DNA of 11,609 nucleotides, from positions 6,797-18,405 of the forward strand of contig DOUU01000200.1 of NCBI GenBank assembly GCA_003520425.1, read 5' to 3'. Shown piece after piece: positions 1-7,258 of this stretch; position 1 is the first letter of the stretch, and each line of letters opens with the position of its first letter. The position numbers and the translations under genes are program-made. This DNA is from Deltaproteobacteria bacterium (lineage in GTDB: Bacteria; Myxococcota_A; UBA9160). Below the pieces are notes generated by a model, which saw nothing but the letters and a program-made list of their open reading frames with translations, did not search any database and was not told the origin of the DNA.

Positions 1-25
1 CCCTTCAGACTCGGGGAACTTCGGA

Positions 26-1327
26 CTAACTACGTTTGGAGGGGAGGCCTTCTTCTGCCGCGTACGCCTCGTCGAGGAGCTCGATCGGGTGTGCGACGCG
101 CGCCCGCAGACCGCTGCGCGCCACACCAGTCCGCAGCTGAAGGATGCAGCCCGGATTGCCGGACGCCACGACATCGGGGTCTACCGCGGCGAGAGACGCC
201 ATCTTGCGCTCGAGCACCGCCGACGCCATTGCGCGGTGGGTGAGTGCGTAGATTCCCGCAGCGCCACAGCAGCTTGTGGGGTCCTCATGGGCGACGAGCT
301 CCACGCCCGGGATCCGTCGCAACAGGCGCCGGGGCGCCTCGGCCACCCGCTGCCCGTGGACGAGATGACAGGGGTCGTCGTAACACACGCGCAGCGGGGG
401 CTTAGCGCCTCCTTGCGCCGCCGGCGCGCGCAGGCCTGCGGCGTCGAGCAGCTCGCACACGTCGCGCACGGAGACGGCGAGGGCCGCACCCTCCTCGCCC
501 AGCCACTCGCCCGCCTCTCGCAAGGCTGCTCCGCAGCCGGCCGAGTTCACGACCAGGGCATCCACCTGCGCGCGGCCGATCGCAGCGGCATTGCGACGCG
601 CGAGATGCTGGGCGAACTCCGCGTCCCCCGCGTGGGCATGCAGGGCGCCGCAGCAGCCCTGGTCGGGCGGTACGACGACGTCGAACCCGTTGCGCGCGAG
701 CACGCGCGCCGTGGCGTGATTGACCCGACCAAAAAGTTCCGGCATGACGCATCCCACGAACAGGGCCACCCGTCCCCGTCGCGTCCCCTGCGCGCGCACG
801 AATCCCGGCAAGGGGCGCCTGTCGCGAAGAGGTGGAACGCGCGGCGCAAGCGCGGCGAGCTCGCGCAAGGGACCGGGCAAAACGCGGGTCGAAAGCCGAT
901 CGAGGCGAAGCCGCTCAACGATCGCCAGGGCGTCGATCGCGCGACGCAGACGCCGGGGATGGGGCACGAGAGCGCGCAGGGCGAAGGTCTCGATGCGCTT
1001 GGCGAGCCCCCGGCGCAGCCCAGCCTTCTCGACCTCGGTGCGCATCGCCTCCAGCATGCTCCCGTAGCGCACTCCCGATGGACAGGCGGTCTCGCACGCG
1101 CGGCAGCCAAGACACAGGTACATCTCCTCCGCGACGCCCGGGCCGAGCGGAATCCGGCCCTCGGCGAAAGCCCGCATGAGATACACGCGACCGCGTGGTG
1201 AAGACTGCTCTCGTCCGCTCTCCCGGTAGGTCGGACAAACGGGGAGGCACAGGCCGCAGTGGACGCAGTCAAGGGTGCGGGTGGAGAGTTCTCGAAGCGG
1301 GCCTCGCTCTGCAGGGTCTACGTCCAT
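26..1327 (-). CDS. glcF: Glycolate oxidase iron-sulfur subunit GlcF
   Basis: GlcF passes electrons from the FAD subunits GlcD/GlcE of glycolate oxidase towards the respiratory chain at the inner face of the membrane. The 433-residue protein has two 4Fe-4S motifs near the N-terminus (C21-x2-C24-x2-C27-x3-C31-P and C72-x2-C75-x2-C78-x3-C82-P), then two CCG cysteine-rich domains, seen as a GCCGAL motif in the middle and a YDDPCH...SCCGAAG pair near the end. Length is close to the usual 400-430. The ATG at 1327 is chosen because it shares its A with the glcE stop (TGATG) and leads straight into the ferredoxin-like domain; the open frame continues 42 codons upstream inside glcE, but that part is arginine/proline-rich and unlike the family. 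It is the last gene of the operon in the window. Related CCG proteins (LutA/LldE, GlpC, HdrB) were considered; the GlcD and GlcE neighbours decide the call. Confidence 0.93.
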   Translation of the reverse strand: MDVDPAERGPLRELSTRTLDCVHCGLCLPVCPTYRESGREQSSPRGRVYLMRAFAEGRIPLGPGVAEEMYLCLGCRACETACPSGVRYGSMLEAMRTEVEKAGLRRGLAKRIETFALRALVPHPRRLRRAIDALAIVERLRLDRLSTRVLPGPLRELAALAPRVPPLRDRRPLPGFVRAQGTRRGRVALFVGCVMPELFGRVNHATARVLARNGFDVVVPPDQGCCGALHAHAGDAEFAQHLARRNAAAIGRAQVDALVVNSAGCGAALREAGEWLGEEGAALAVSVRDVCELLDAAGLRAPAAQGGAKPPLRVCYDDPCHLVHGQRVAEAPRRLLRRIPGVELVAHEDPTSCCGAAGIYALTHRAMASAVLERKMASLAAVDPDVVASGNPGCILQLRTGVARSGLRARVAHPIELLDEAYAAEEGLPSKRS

Positions 1328-2610
1328 CAAAGTCCTGCAGCAAAACGGCCGGGGTTCAAGACACAAGACGGATCGAACTTCGCCTTGAGTGCCCGCAGGA
1401 GGGGGAGGGCCGGCGGCGCATCGGCGAAAACATCGCGACCCTGAGCGAGCCACTCCGGCAGCGCCTCGAGCAAAGCGCTTCCCGCGCCCTCGCGCAGGGC
1501 TTCACGCAGGGCGCGCAGCGGACGGGCGGCCGCGACCTCGTCGGCCTCCAGCTCGAGCGGGAAGCGCGCCCACAGAAGGCCCGACTCGGGATAACCGAAC
1601 GCCGCAGCGCCTGCGCGGCGCAGGATTTCGAAGGTACGCACGAAAGCCGAGCGCCGGCACGAAAGGCGAAGACGCAGGAAGGAGGCCGCGGGAGGCTCGC
1701 CCTGGCAGGCTCGCAGCAAGCCCGTGACGTCGTCCTTCCCGGGCTCGGCGCCAAGCTCCGCACGCAGCCAGCCGGCCTCGCGCTCCACGAGGGAAGCTTG
1801 CCCCGCAAGCTCCACGACGAGGGCGACGCCCGGCGCAGCGGAAGGGGCTTCGGCAGCTGCTCCGAGAAGGGAACGGTCCGCCAGGGCCACGCAGCGCGCG
1901 GAGGAGAGGCGGGCAGCCCGCGTGCACGCCCCAAACCCACGAGCCGTGTCTGCGACAGGCGCGAGGAGACCCAGCACACGCTCGGCGCGTGGCCTCAGTC
2001 TCAGCCACGCGCCCTCGATCACACCCAGTGTGCCGAGCGAGCCGGTGTAGAGCTTGGCGAGGTCGTAGCCGGTGACGTTCTTCACCACCCGGCCGCCGCA
2101 GCGCGTGCGCTCGCCCGATCCGAGCACCACCTCGAGCCCAAGCACGCTGTCGCGGGGTCGGCCAAGACGCAGGCAGCGCGGGCCGACCTCGCCGGTCGCA
2201 AGGACGCCGCCCACGGTCGCCCGGGGGCTCGCAGGATCGAGCGCGGGCTCCCAGCCCGCGCGTTCCGCGAGAGAGCGCAGCTCCGAGACCGGGGTGCCCG
2301 CGAACACGTGGGCCACACCCTCGTCGCCGTCCAGCAGATCCACGCCCGCAAGGCCCGCCGTCGAGAGGATGACGTCGGCACGGCGTGGCGGATTGCCGAG
2401 CCAGAGCTTGCTCCCGCCGCCACGAATCACGGCCGCGAGGCCACGCGCCCCGAGAACCCCCACCACCCGCGCGAGCGCCGCGCCGTCCCCCGGCGTGAGC
2501 GTGATGCCGATCTTCGTGCCGGGCAGGCCCGGGAGAGCTCCCGTCTCATGCTCGGCCACGCCCTGTGCCCCTGCGGCATCGCGCAGGGCACGCAGATCGG
2601 CGGGCGCCAT
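1327..2610 (-). CDS. glcE: Glycolate oxidase FAD-binding subunit GlcE
   Basis: GlcE is the second flavoprotein-like subunit of membrane-associated glycolate oxidase, pairing with GlcD and GlcF. The 427-residue protein carries a PCMH-type FAD fold: a TPGD segment near residue 39, RGGGSKLWLG (63-72), the ATVGG turn (131-135) and a strongly conserved KNVTGYDLAKLYTGSLGTLG stretch (177-196) typical of GlcE. It ends with LNPGRF, the short C-terminal motif shared with GlcD-type oxidases. At about 430 residues it is longer than the approximately 350 of the E. coli protein, mostly in the second half. The glcD stop lies in GCATGATGG, so translation can start at either of two adjacent ATGs (2613 or 2610); both overlap the glcD TGA, pointing to translational coupling. 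No good Shine-Dalgarno is visible, consistent with coupling. Confidence 0.92.
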   Translation of the reverse strand: MAPADLRALRDAAGAQGVAEHETGALPGLPGTKIGITLTPGDGAALARVVGVLGARGLAAVIRGGGSKLWLGNPPRRADVILSTAGLAGVDLLDGDEGVAHVFAGTPVSELRSLAERAGWEPALDPASPRATVGGVLATGEVGPRCLRLGRPRDSVLGLEVVLGSGERTRCGGRVVKNVTGYDLAKLYTGSLGTLGVIEGAWLRLRPRAERVLGLLAPVADTARGFGACTRAARLSSARCVALADRSLLGAAAEAPSAAPGVALVVELAGQASLVEREAGWLRAELGAEPGKDDVTGLLRACQGEPPAASFLRLRLSCRRSAFVRTFEILRRAGAAAFGYPESGLLWARFPLELEADEVAAARPLRALREALREGAGSALLEALPEWLAQGRDVFADAPPALPLLRALKAKFDPSCVLNPGRFAAGL

Positions 2611-4061
2611 CATGCGTCGAAGCGGACGCGGTCGTAGCCGCGCGCTTTGGGATTGGACTCGACGCAGAAGCGCGTGGTCGGAAAGATCTTGCCGGGATTG
2701 CACACGTGCTCGGGATCGAACGCGTCTCGCAGCCGGCGCATCGCGTCGAGGTCGGCTTTCCCAAAGAGCAGGCCCATGAAGTCGCGCTTCTCCGTGCCGA
2801 TGCCGTGCTCCCCGCTGATCACGCCGCCCGCCTCGACGCAGACCCGGAGAATTTCTTCTCCCGCAGCAAGCACGCGGGCCAGTTCGTCGGCATCGCGGCG
2901 GTCGAAGGAGATGTTGGGATGCAGATTCCCGTCGCCGGCATGGAAGACATTGGACAGCCGCAGACTGTAGCGTTCGCCGATGGCGAGGATCCGCTCCAGC
3001 ACCTCGGGGAGCTTCGGCCGCGGCACCACGGCATCGTGGACGTAGAGGTCAGGCGCGAGGCGTCCGAGGGCACCGAACGCTCCCTTGCGGGCGCGCCAGA
3101 GACGCTGGCGCTCCGCCGCGTCGCGGGCCACCTCCACCCGCGTCGCGCGCTCTGCGGCGACGAGCTCGCGGACCCGCTGCATCTGCTCCGGGAGGAGATG
3201 CGCCGCTCCGTCGAGCTCGACGATCAGCACCGCGCCCGCATCCGTTGGAAGACCTGCGGCGTACACGCTCGCCTCGATGGCCTCGATCGTCTTGCGGTCC
3301 ACGATCTCAAGCGCAGCGGGCACGAGTCCGGTGCGGATCACCTCGCCCACCGCGCGGCACGCCGACACCACATCGGGGAAGATGGCGAGCAGCGTCTCCA
3401 CGGCCTCAGGCAGCGCCGTGAGCCGCACCGTCGCCTCCGTCACCACACCGAGGGTGCCTTCGCTCCCGACCACCGCCCCCACGAGGTCGTAGGCGAAGTC
3501 CCACCCCGTCCGGGATCCGAGCCGGACAATCTCGCCGTCCGGGAGCACGAGCTCGAGGGCCAGCACATGGTTCGTCGTGGTGCCGTACTTGAGGGTGTGC
3601 GGGCCGCCAGAGTTCTCGGCGATGTTGCCGCCGATCGTGCATGCGAGCTGGCTCGAGGGATCCGGAGCGAAGTGGAGGCCGAAGCCTGCAACGGCCTTGG
3701 ACAGATCCGCGTTCACCACACCGGGCTGCACCACGGCCACGCGGTCCTCCGGGTCGATCTCAAGGATCCGATTGAGGCGCGAGCACTCGATCACCACAGA
3801 GCCTTCAGGAGCGAGCGCTCCGCCTGAAAGCCCCGTCCCCGCGCCGCGCGGCACGAAGGGCACGCCCGCTGCGCGACATGCCCGGATGACGCGCGAGACC
3901 TCGGTCTTGTCCCTCGCAAGCACCACCGCCGCAGGTCGACCTCGGTGGTGCGTGAGGCCGTCGCACTCGTAGGTGAGGAGGTGCTCGGGCGACGAGATAC
4001 AGGCCTCGGGACCCACGATGGCCTCGAGGGAGGAGAGCAGGCGGGCCGCCGCTCCCGCCAT
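2610..4061 (-). CDS. glcD: Glycolate oxidase catalytic FAD subunit GlcD
   Basis: GlcD is the catalytic FAD-linked oxidase subunit that converts glycolate (in some relatives D-lactate) to the 2-oxo acid. The 483-residue protein matches the family's usual length (about 480-500). Visible motifs are the FAD pyrophosphate loop PRGAGTGLSGGA (71-82), IGGNIAENSGGP (143-154), GSEGTLGVVTEAT (199-211), and, in the FAD-oxidase C-terminal domain, HAGDGNLHP (374-382), GEHGIGTEK (417-425) and CNPGKIFP (454-461). The HAGDGNLHP and GEHGIG histidines belong to the substrate/metal-proximal site in this family. It starts 4 bp after the stop of the upstream TPR-peptidase gene and overlaps glcE at its end, so all four genes are probably one transcript. 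Homology alone cannot separate glycolate from D-lactate or other 2-hydroxy acid substrates; the complete glcDEF set favours glycolate. Confidence 0.95.
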   Translation of the reverse strand: MAGAAARLLSSLEAIVGPEACISSPEHLLTYECDGLTHHRGRPAAVVLARDKTEVSRVIRACRAAGVPFVPRGAGTGLSGGALAPEGSVVIECSRLNRILEIDPEDRVAVVQPGVVNADLSKAVAGFGLHFAPDPSSQLACTIGGNIAENSGGPHTLKYGTTTNHVLALELVLPDGEIVRLGSRTGWDFAYDLVGAVVGSEGTLGVVTEATVRLTALPEAVETLLAIFPDVVSACRAVGEVIRTGLVPAALEIVDRKTIEAIEASVYAAGLPTDAGAVLIVELDGAAHLLPEQMQRVRELVAAERATRVEVARDAAERQRLWRARKGAFGALGRLAPDLYVHDAVVPRPKLPEVLERILAIGERYSLRLSNVFHAGDGNLHPNISFDRRDADELARVLAAGEEILRVCVEAGGVISGEHGIGTEKRDFMGLLFGKADLDAMRRLRDAFDPEHVCNPGKIFPTTRFCVESNPKARGYDRVRFDA

Positions 4062-4065
4062 GCCG

Positions 4066-5103
4066 TCAGGCGAGCCCGAGGCGCTCGAGGGATTCGTCGT
4101 CGAGACCGAGGTAGTGGCCGATCTCGTGTTTCACCGTGACTTGGATCTGCTCAATCAGCTCGTTGCGGTCGCGACACACCTTCTCGAGATTTTTCTTGAA
4201 CAGGATCACGCGGTCCAGGTCCTGGACGGGCGCGGTGAGCGCAGCTTCCGTGCGCGGAACGCCGACAAAGATGCCCAGAATCTGGGGCGAGACGTTCTCC
4301 TGAACCAGCAGCTCCTCCGACGGGAAGTCCTCCACCAGGAGCGGCACATGCTCCACGTACTCGCGAACCGAGCGCGGCAGGTCACGAAGCGCGGCCTCGG
4401 CGGCCTGGCGGAAGCCCTCTTCGTCGATCTCGACGGGCATTGGATAGCTTTCGGGGGAAAGGGCGTTCGCCTTCGTAAAGGCACGCCCCGCCTCCTCCGG
4501 CTGTCCGAGCCGCTCGAGCACGAGCCCCAGGTGATAGACGGCATGTGCGGAGTCGGGATCCAGCGAGCAGGCGTGCTCGAGCAGCCGCCGAGCCTCGTCG
4601 AAGCGACCGAGCTCGAACAGGATCTGCCCCTCGAAGGCCCGGAAGATGGGCTGCTCCCCTCCCGTCTTGAGGGCACGGCGCACGAGGAAGAGCGCTCCCT
4701 CGAGATCGTCCAGGTAGAAGAGCGCCTTGGACTTGAGGTAGTAGATCTCAGCCTCGATCCCGCGGTCGGGCCGGGCCAGCTCCGGGGTGCCTTTGAGCAG
4801 CGCGTCGCACTGCTCGATGGCCTGTTCATACTCACCAAGCTCCTCGATCAAGAGCTCGGCGCGGTTCAGATAGGCGTGGATGAACTTGCTGTCGGCGCGA
4901 ATCGAGAGGTCGAACTCATAGAGCGCCTCTTCGATCTTGTCTTCGTCCCAGAGGATCTCTCCCCGCGTGTTGTGCGCCTCGGCTCCGTTGGGGTCGGCTT
5001 TGAGGGCCTCGTCGAGCCAAGCGAGCGCCTCGTCGGTGCGTCCACCGTTCGTGGCCTCGATCGCTTGGTCCAGGCAATCCCAGTAGCGATCCTTGTCCTT
5101 CAT
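4066..5103 (-). CDS. TPR-repeat protein with C-terminal zincin-like metallopeptidase domain
   Basis: This 345-residue protein has two parts. Residues 5-215 hold tetratricopeptide-type helical repeats (for example TDEALAWLDEALKADPNGAEAH, EEALYEFDLSIRADSKFIHAYL and FDEARRLLEHACSLDPDSAHAVYHLG regions), usually protein-binding. Residues about 228-342 match the small 'minimal metallopeptidase-like' family (Pfam Zincin_1/DUF1025): an LP..VREYVEHVPLLVEDFPSE segment, ILGIFVGVPRTE, DRVILFKKNLE, and the zinc motif H326-E-x-x-H330-x-x-G333-x-x-D336 followed by SLERLGL. The HExxH is intact, so activity is plausible, but substrates of this family are not established to my knowledge. There is no signal peptide, so it is likely cytosolic. 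The start at 5103 is preceded by AAGGA only 3 nt away; an upstream in-frame start at 5172 gives a proline-rich leader unlike a TPR and was rejected. It is the first gene of the probable glc operon. Confidence 0.85.
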   Translation of the reverse strand: MKDKDRYWDCLDQAIEATNGGRTDEALAWLDEALKADPNGAEAHNTRGEILWDEDKIEEALYEFDLSIRADSKFIHAYLNRAELLIEELGEYEQAIEQCDALLKGTPELARPDRGIEAEIYYLKSKALFYLDDLEGALFLVRRALKTGGEQPIFRAFEGQILFELGRFDEARRLLEHACSLDPDSAHAVYHLGLVLERLGQPEEAGRAFTKANALSPESYPMPVEIDEEGFRQAAEAALRDLPRSVREYVEHVPLLVEDFPSEELLVQENVSPQILGIFVGVPRTEAALTAPVQDLDRVILFKKNLEKVCRDRNELIEQIQVTVKHEIGHYLGLDDESLERLGLA

Positions 5104-5218
5104 CGATCCTTCGCAAGACGCGGCCGGAAGATCCGGCTGGCGCAGGGGTGGCGGCCAGCATAGCAGAGTCAAGCCGGCACCGGGTCCCAGAAGCTCCGTC
5201 GAGACGAGACCGTAACCC

Positions 5219-5249
5219 TTTGATTTAAAAAAGAAAAAATAAACTTTCT
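5219..5249 (-). promoter_or_regulatory. AT-rich tract upstream of the TPR-glcDEF operon; candidate promoter/UP element or tetR U-tract
   Basis: This 31-bp stretch is almost entirely A/T in a window that is otherwise very GC-rich. On the minus strand it reads TTTATTTTTTC, then TTTTTTAAATC. It lies about 120-145 bp upstream of the TPR gene start and about 70 bp past the tetR stop, both on the minus strand. It could be a promoter/UP-type element for the downstream operon, or the U-tract of a tetR terminator. The bases just before the T-run give only a 3-bp stem (CGC-TTGG-GCG), so a strong intrinsic terminator is not supported. No convincing -35/-10 pair was found; TTAAAT is a possible -10. Confidence 0.35.
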
Positions 5250-5317
5250 GCCGACGCCCAAGCGGACTGGAAGGAGCCGCAGGACCCTCCGCAAACCAGC
5301 GTCTTTCCCGGAGAACT

Positions 5318-5911
5318 CTAGGGCCGAAGCGCCCGCAGCCGAGCCTCGATCATCGCATCCCGCACTGCCCGCAGCCGTCTTGGCAGACCCCCTCCAGCCG
5401 GCAGGCGGCCGGACGCGGCGAGCTCGACGAATCCATGAACCCAGGCCCAACCAATGTTCGCCTCGATCTCGGGATCGCTCTGTCGGAAGGCTCCGCTTGC
5501 AATGCCGCGCTCGTAGAGTGTCCGCCCGAGCGCCCAGGTTCGCGCCACGCGGGCTTGCTCGACGGGCCCGAGCTGCCCCGTGAGCGGGATGTCGTGGAAC
5601 ATGAGCCGGTAGAGCGCGTGGTGCTCGAGCCCAAAATCGATATAGCGCCTCGCCGTTTCGGCAATCGCTTCGAAGGGATCTTCGAGGGCATGCGCCGGCG
5701 CAACGGCGTCACCGAGCGCGTCGAATCCGTGGAGTGCGATCTCCTTGAGGAGCTCCTGCTTGTTGCGGAAATGGAGATAGATCGTGCCCGGGGAGTATCC
5801 GAGCTTCTCGGCCAGGGAGCGCATCGTGATCCGTCGCGGGCCATGCCGATAGACGATCCCGATCGCTTCCTCGAGGATCTTGGCGCGAGGGGCTTCACTC
5901 GGGGGCGTCAC
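5318..5911 (-). CDS. TetR/AcrR-family transcriptional regulator with WHG-type C-terminal domain
   Basis: This 197-residue one-component regulator has the standard two-domain plan. The N-terminal helix-turn-helix (about 10-56) shows ITMRSLAEKLGYSPGTIYLHF (28-48) and NKQELL (50-55), the TetR DNA-binding signature. The C-terminal domain ends in WAWVHGFVELAASGRLP (155-171), the WHG signature of the TetR_C_33-type ligand/dimer domain. The start is a GTG at 5911, supported by AGGA at 5919-5922 with 7-nt spacing. The ligand is unknown. Its 3' end lies about 210 bp upstream of the TPR-glc operon on the same strand, so it could be its own operon, control glc, or control divergent tatA; nothing in the sequence decides. 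A candidate promoter lies about 40-70 bp upstream. Confidence 0.9.
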   Translation of the reverse strand: MTPPSEAPRAKILEEAIGIVYRHGPRRITMRSLAEKLGYSPGTIYLHFRNKQELLKEIALHGFDALGDAVAPAHALEDPFEAIAETARRYIDFGLEHHALYRLMFHDIPLTGQLGPVEQARVARTWALGRTLYERGIASGAFRQSDPEIEANIGWAWVHGFVELAASGRLPAGGGLPRRLRAVRDAMIEARLRALRP

Positions 5912-5950
5912 CGCGGATTCCTGTCGAAGACTCGTTCCAAAACGGATCGC

Positions 5951-5980
5951 ACCCTACCACCCGCCAAAGAGAGGGGTCAA
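5951..5980 (-). promoter_or_regulatory. Candidate sigma-70-type promoter of the tetR gene
   Basis: On the minus strand TTGACC (5980-5975) is followed after 18 bp by TAGGGT (5956-5951), giving a predicted transcription start about 30 nt before the GTG start of the TetR gene. The -35 match is good (5 of 6), the -10 match is weak (3 of 6). An imperfect inverted repeat CGTT-CCAA-AACG (5933-5944) sits downstream near the predicted start and could be an autoregulatory operator, but it is too short to be convincing. Confidence 0.3.
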
Positions 5981-6268
5981 CGCACCGCCGGCCTGCAGGT
6001 CCACCCCTTCGCCCCGGGGCGCCGCACCGCGAGGACACGCTCGCGGGGACTGCTCTCCCGCCCGAGCCTGAGAAGGCGGCCTTGCCGGGGCCCGGGAGAG
6101 CCGCCGCACGTGCGCGCAGAGCGTACAGACCTCCTTCATGCAGAGCTCGGGCTTGCCTGCTAAATTGGTGTTTGATTTGGCGCCCGAGCGCCGCGGGCTC
6201 ATCCCCTCGCGCTCTTCGGCTCTAGCCCAGCGCCTTCTCAAGCTCTCAAGGACTGGCCGGTTGCCCGT

Positions 6269-6284
6269 TTTGAGGGCACTCAAA
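6269..6284 (+). promoter_or_regulatory. Inverted repeat in the tatA upstream region
   Basis: TTTGAG (6269-6274) and CTCAAA (6279-6284) form a perfect 6-bp inverted repeat around a GGCA spacer, 38 bp before the tatA start codon. It could be a regulator operator or a hairpin in the tatA leader. There is no following T-run, so it is not an intrinsic terminator. Confidence 0.35.
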
Positions 6285-6306
6285 CTCCGATGGGCGAGTC
6301 GCCCCC

Positions 6307-6313
6307 AAGGAGG
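6307..6313 (+). promoter_or_regulatory. Strong Shine-Dalgarno deciding the tatA GTG start
   Basis: AAGGAGG, a full anti-16S match, ends 8 nt before the GTG at 6322. It fixes this GTG as the start of tatA and suggests efficient translation despite the GTG start codon. Confidence 0.8.
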
Positions 6314-6321
6314 ATCACAGC

Positions 6322-6564
6322 GTGTTCGAGGGGCTCTTCCAGCCGACCCATCTCCTCCTCATTCTCCTCATCGCCCTGATCATCTTTGGCCCGAGGCGCC
6401 TGCCTGAACTGGGGCGAAGCCTTGGCACAGCGATCCGCGACTTCAAGCAGGGGCTCACCGCGAGCGGATCTGCGCCGGGCGAGACTCCGCGCGTCGAAGG
6501 GAACCCCGAGACGCGCACGGCGAGCGATTCCTCCCCCGCCAAAGTGAACTCGCAGCCCCAGTAG
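6322..6564 (+). CDS. tatA: Sec-independent (twin-arginine) translocase subunit TatA/TatE
   Basis: TatA oligomers form the membrane-permeabilising part of the twin-arginine pathway, which exports folded proteins recruited by TatBC. The 80-residue protein has the canonical plan: a short periplasmic N-terminus (MFEGLFQPTH), one transmembrane helix (about 10-22, LLLILLIALIIF), the FGP hinge (22-24), the conserved RRLPELGRSLG amphipathic helix (25-35) continuing to DFKQGL, and a polar Ser/Pro-rich tail. It lacks the glutamate near position 8 and the longer tail of TatB, so TatA/E is preferred. It starts at GTG 6322 behind an AAGGAGG. No tatB or tatC is in the window. The gene appears monocistronic and converges with hsp20; no terminator is obvious in the 116 bp between them. 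Confidence 0.93.
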   Translation: MFEGLFQPTHLLLILLIALIIFGPRRLPELGRSLGTAIRDFKQGLTASGSAPGETPRVEGNPETRTASDSSPAKVNSQPQ

Positions 6565-6680
6565 CTCCGCGCGAACACGCCGAAGGCAAAGAGTCCTTGC
6601 AGCTGGGCCTTGCTTTCCCCCGTCCACTCGCGAGCGGAACGAGATTCACACCCCACCCGCCCGGGCCTGGCAAGGATGTG

Positions 6681-7166
6681 TCAGGACGAGCGAACCTCGA
6701 TCCGCCGCACAGCACTTTCCGCCTCGACCTTCGGCAGCGTGACACGGAGGACGCCATTCAGGTACTTGGCGGAGACCCTCTCCGCGTCCACCTCGCACGG
6801 CAGCATGATCGCCCGCTCGAAGCGGCCATAGGCGCGCTCGACATGGCGCGTCTCGCCGCCCGGGGCTTCGTGCTCGGGACGCTTCTCGCCCTTTAAGGTC
6901 AGCAAATCACCCTCGAGCAGGACCTCGAAGTCCTTCTCGCCAAGACCAGGCAAATCCGCATCGACCCGAATCTCGGATTCGCTCTCGGAGAGGGCGACGC
7001 GAGGAGTCCAAGCTCCAGCCTTCTCGGCTTCGGGCGCGAAAAATCCCTCGGGTTCGAAGCTCTGCCACAGCCCTTCGAAGAGTCGGTCCATGTCCTCCCG
7101 GAACGCGAAGAACGGATCTCGTGCGCCGAGCGTTCGGTCGCGGCGCCAGGGAAGAAGACTCGTCAT
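6681..7166 (-). CDS. Small heat-shock protein, Hsp20/alpha-crystallin family
   Basis: Hsp20 proteins are ATP-independent holdase chaperones that bind unfolding proteins. This 161-residue protein has an aromatic N-terminal arm (PFFAFREDMDRLFEGLW, 18-34), an alpha-crystallin domain from about W53 to P145 with PRVALSESESEIRVDADLPG, and the signature near the domain end GVLRVTLPK (138-146). It finishes with an I-x-V motif (I156-E-V158) used for oligomer assembly. The ATG at 7166 is chosen over the GTG at 7181 because GGAG lies 7 nt before it, whereas the GTG overlaps a GGGAGG. The gene diverges from the toxin-antitoxin operon and converges with tatA. A candidate promoter with a heat-shock-like CTTGAC -35 lies about 65-90 bp upstream. 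Confidence 0.93.
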   Translation of the reverse strand: MTSLLPWRRDRTLGARDPFFAFREDMDRLFEGLWQSFEPEGFFAPEAEKAGAWTPRVALSESESEIRVDADLPGLGEKDFEVLLEGDLLTLKGEKRPEHEAPGGETRHVERAYGRFERAIMLPCEVDAERVSAKYLNGVLRVTLPKVEAESAVRRIEVRSS

Positions 7167-7229
7167 GCCACCACTCCGCACCTCCCTCAGGGCACGCCGG
7201 CTCGCAGCGACGCCCGAGTTCTCGTTGCT

Positions 7230-7258
7230 GATCTAGGCGCGGAGAGGCCGCGGTCAAG
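7230..7258 (-). promoter_or_regulatory. Candidate promoter of the hsp20 gene
   Basis: On the minus strand CTTGACC (7258-7252) is followed after 16 bp by TAGATC (7235-7230). The -35 matches both the sigma-70 TTGACA (5 of 6) and the sigma-32 CTTGAA (5 of 6); the -10 is a weak sigma-70 match and only partly resembles the C-rich sigma-32 -10 (CGCCTAGAT). The predicted 5' leader is about 55-60 nt. Confidence 0.35.

Larger units (their letters stand above)
5923..6306. other. Non-coding stretch between tetR and tatA
   Basis: About 385 bp without a gene I can support. It holds the candidate tetR promoter at its left end, a locally AT-richer patch at 6160-6180 and an inverted repeat at 6269-6284 ahead of tatA. 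Small open frames on both strands are arginine/proline/alanine-rich, lack usable ribosome binding sites and resemble no family I know. Confidence 0.6.

Noticed and set aside
89..2637. Plus-strand open frames of 370 and 480 codons opposite glcF and glcE
   Set aside because: They are shadows of genes with unambiguous 4Fe-4S and FAD motifs on the minus strand.
6129..6136. A perfect AAGGAGGT on the minus strand
   Set aside because: No ATG, GTG or TTG lies 5-10 nt downstream and no supported gene follows; treated as chance.
5954..6283. A minus-strand frame of 109 codons with a C-x2-C element between tetR and tatA
   Set aside because: Most of it is Arg/Pro/Ala-rich, the possible start at 6140 lacks a ribosome site, and no family is recognised.
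6565..6680. Terminator between convergent tatA and hsp20
   Set aside because: Only short imperfect stems (such as GCAAAG/CCTTGC) and a CTCGCGAG palindrome are present, with no T-run on either strand.
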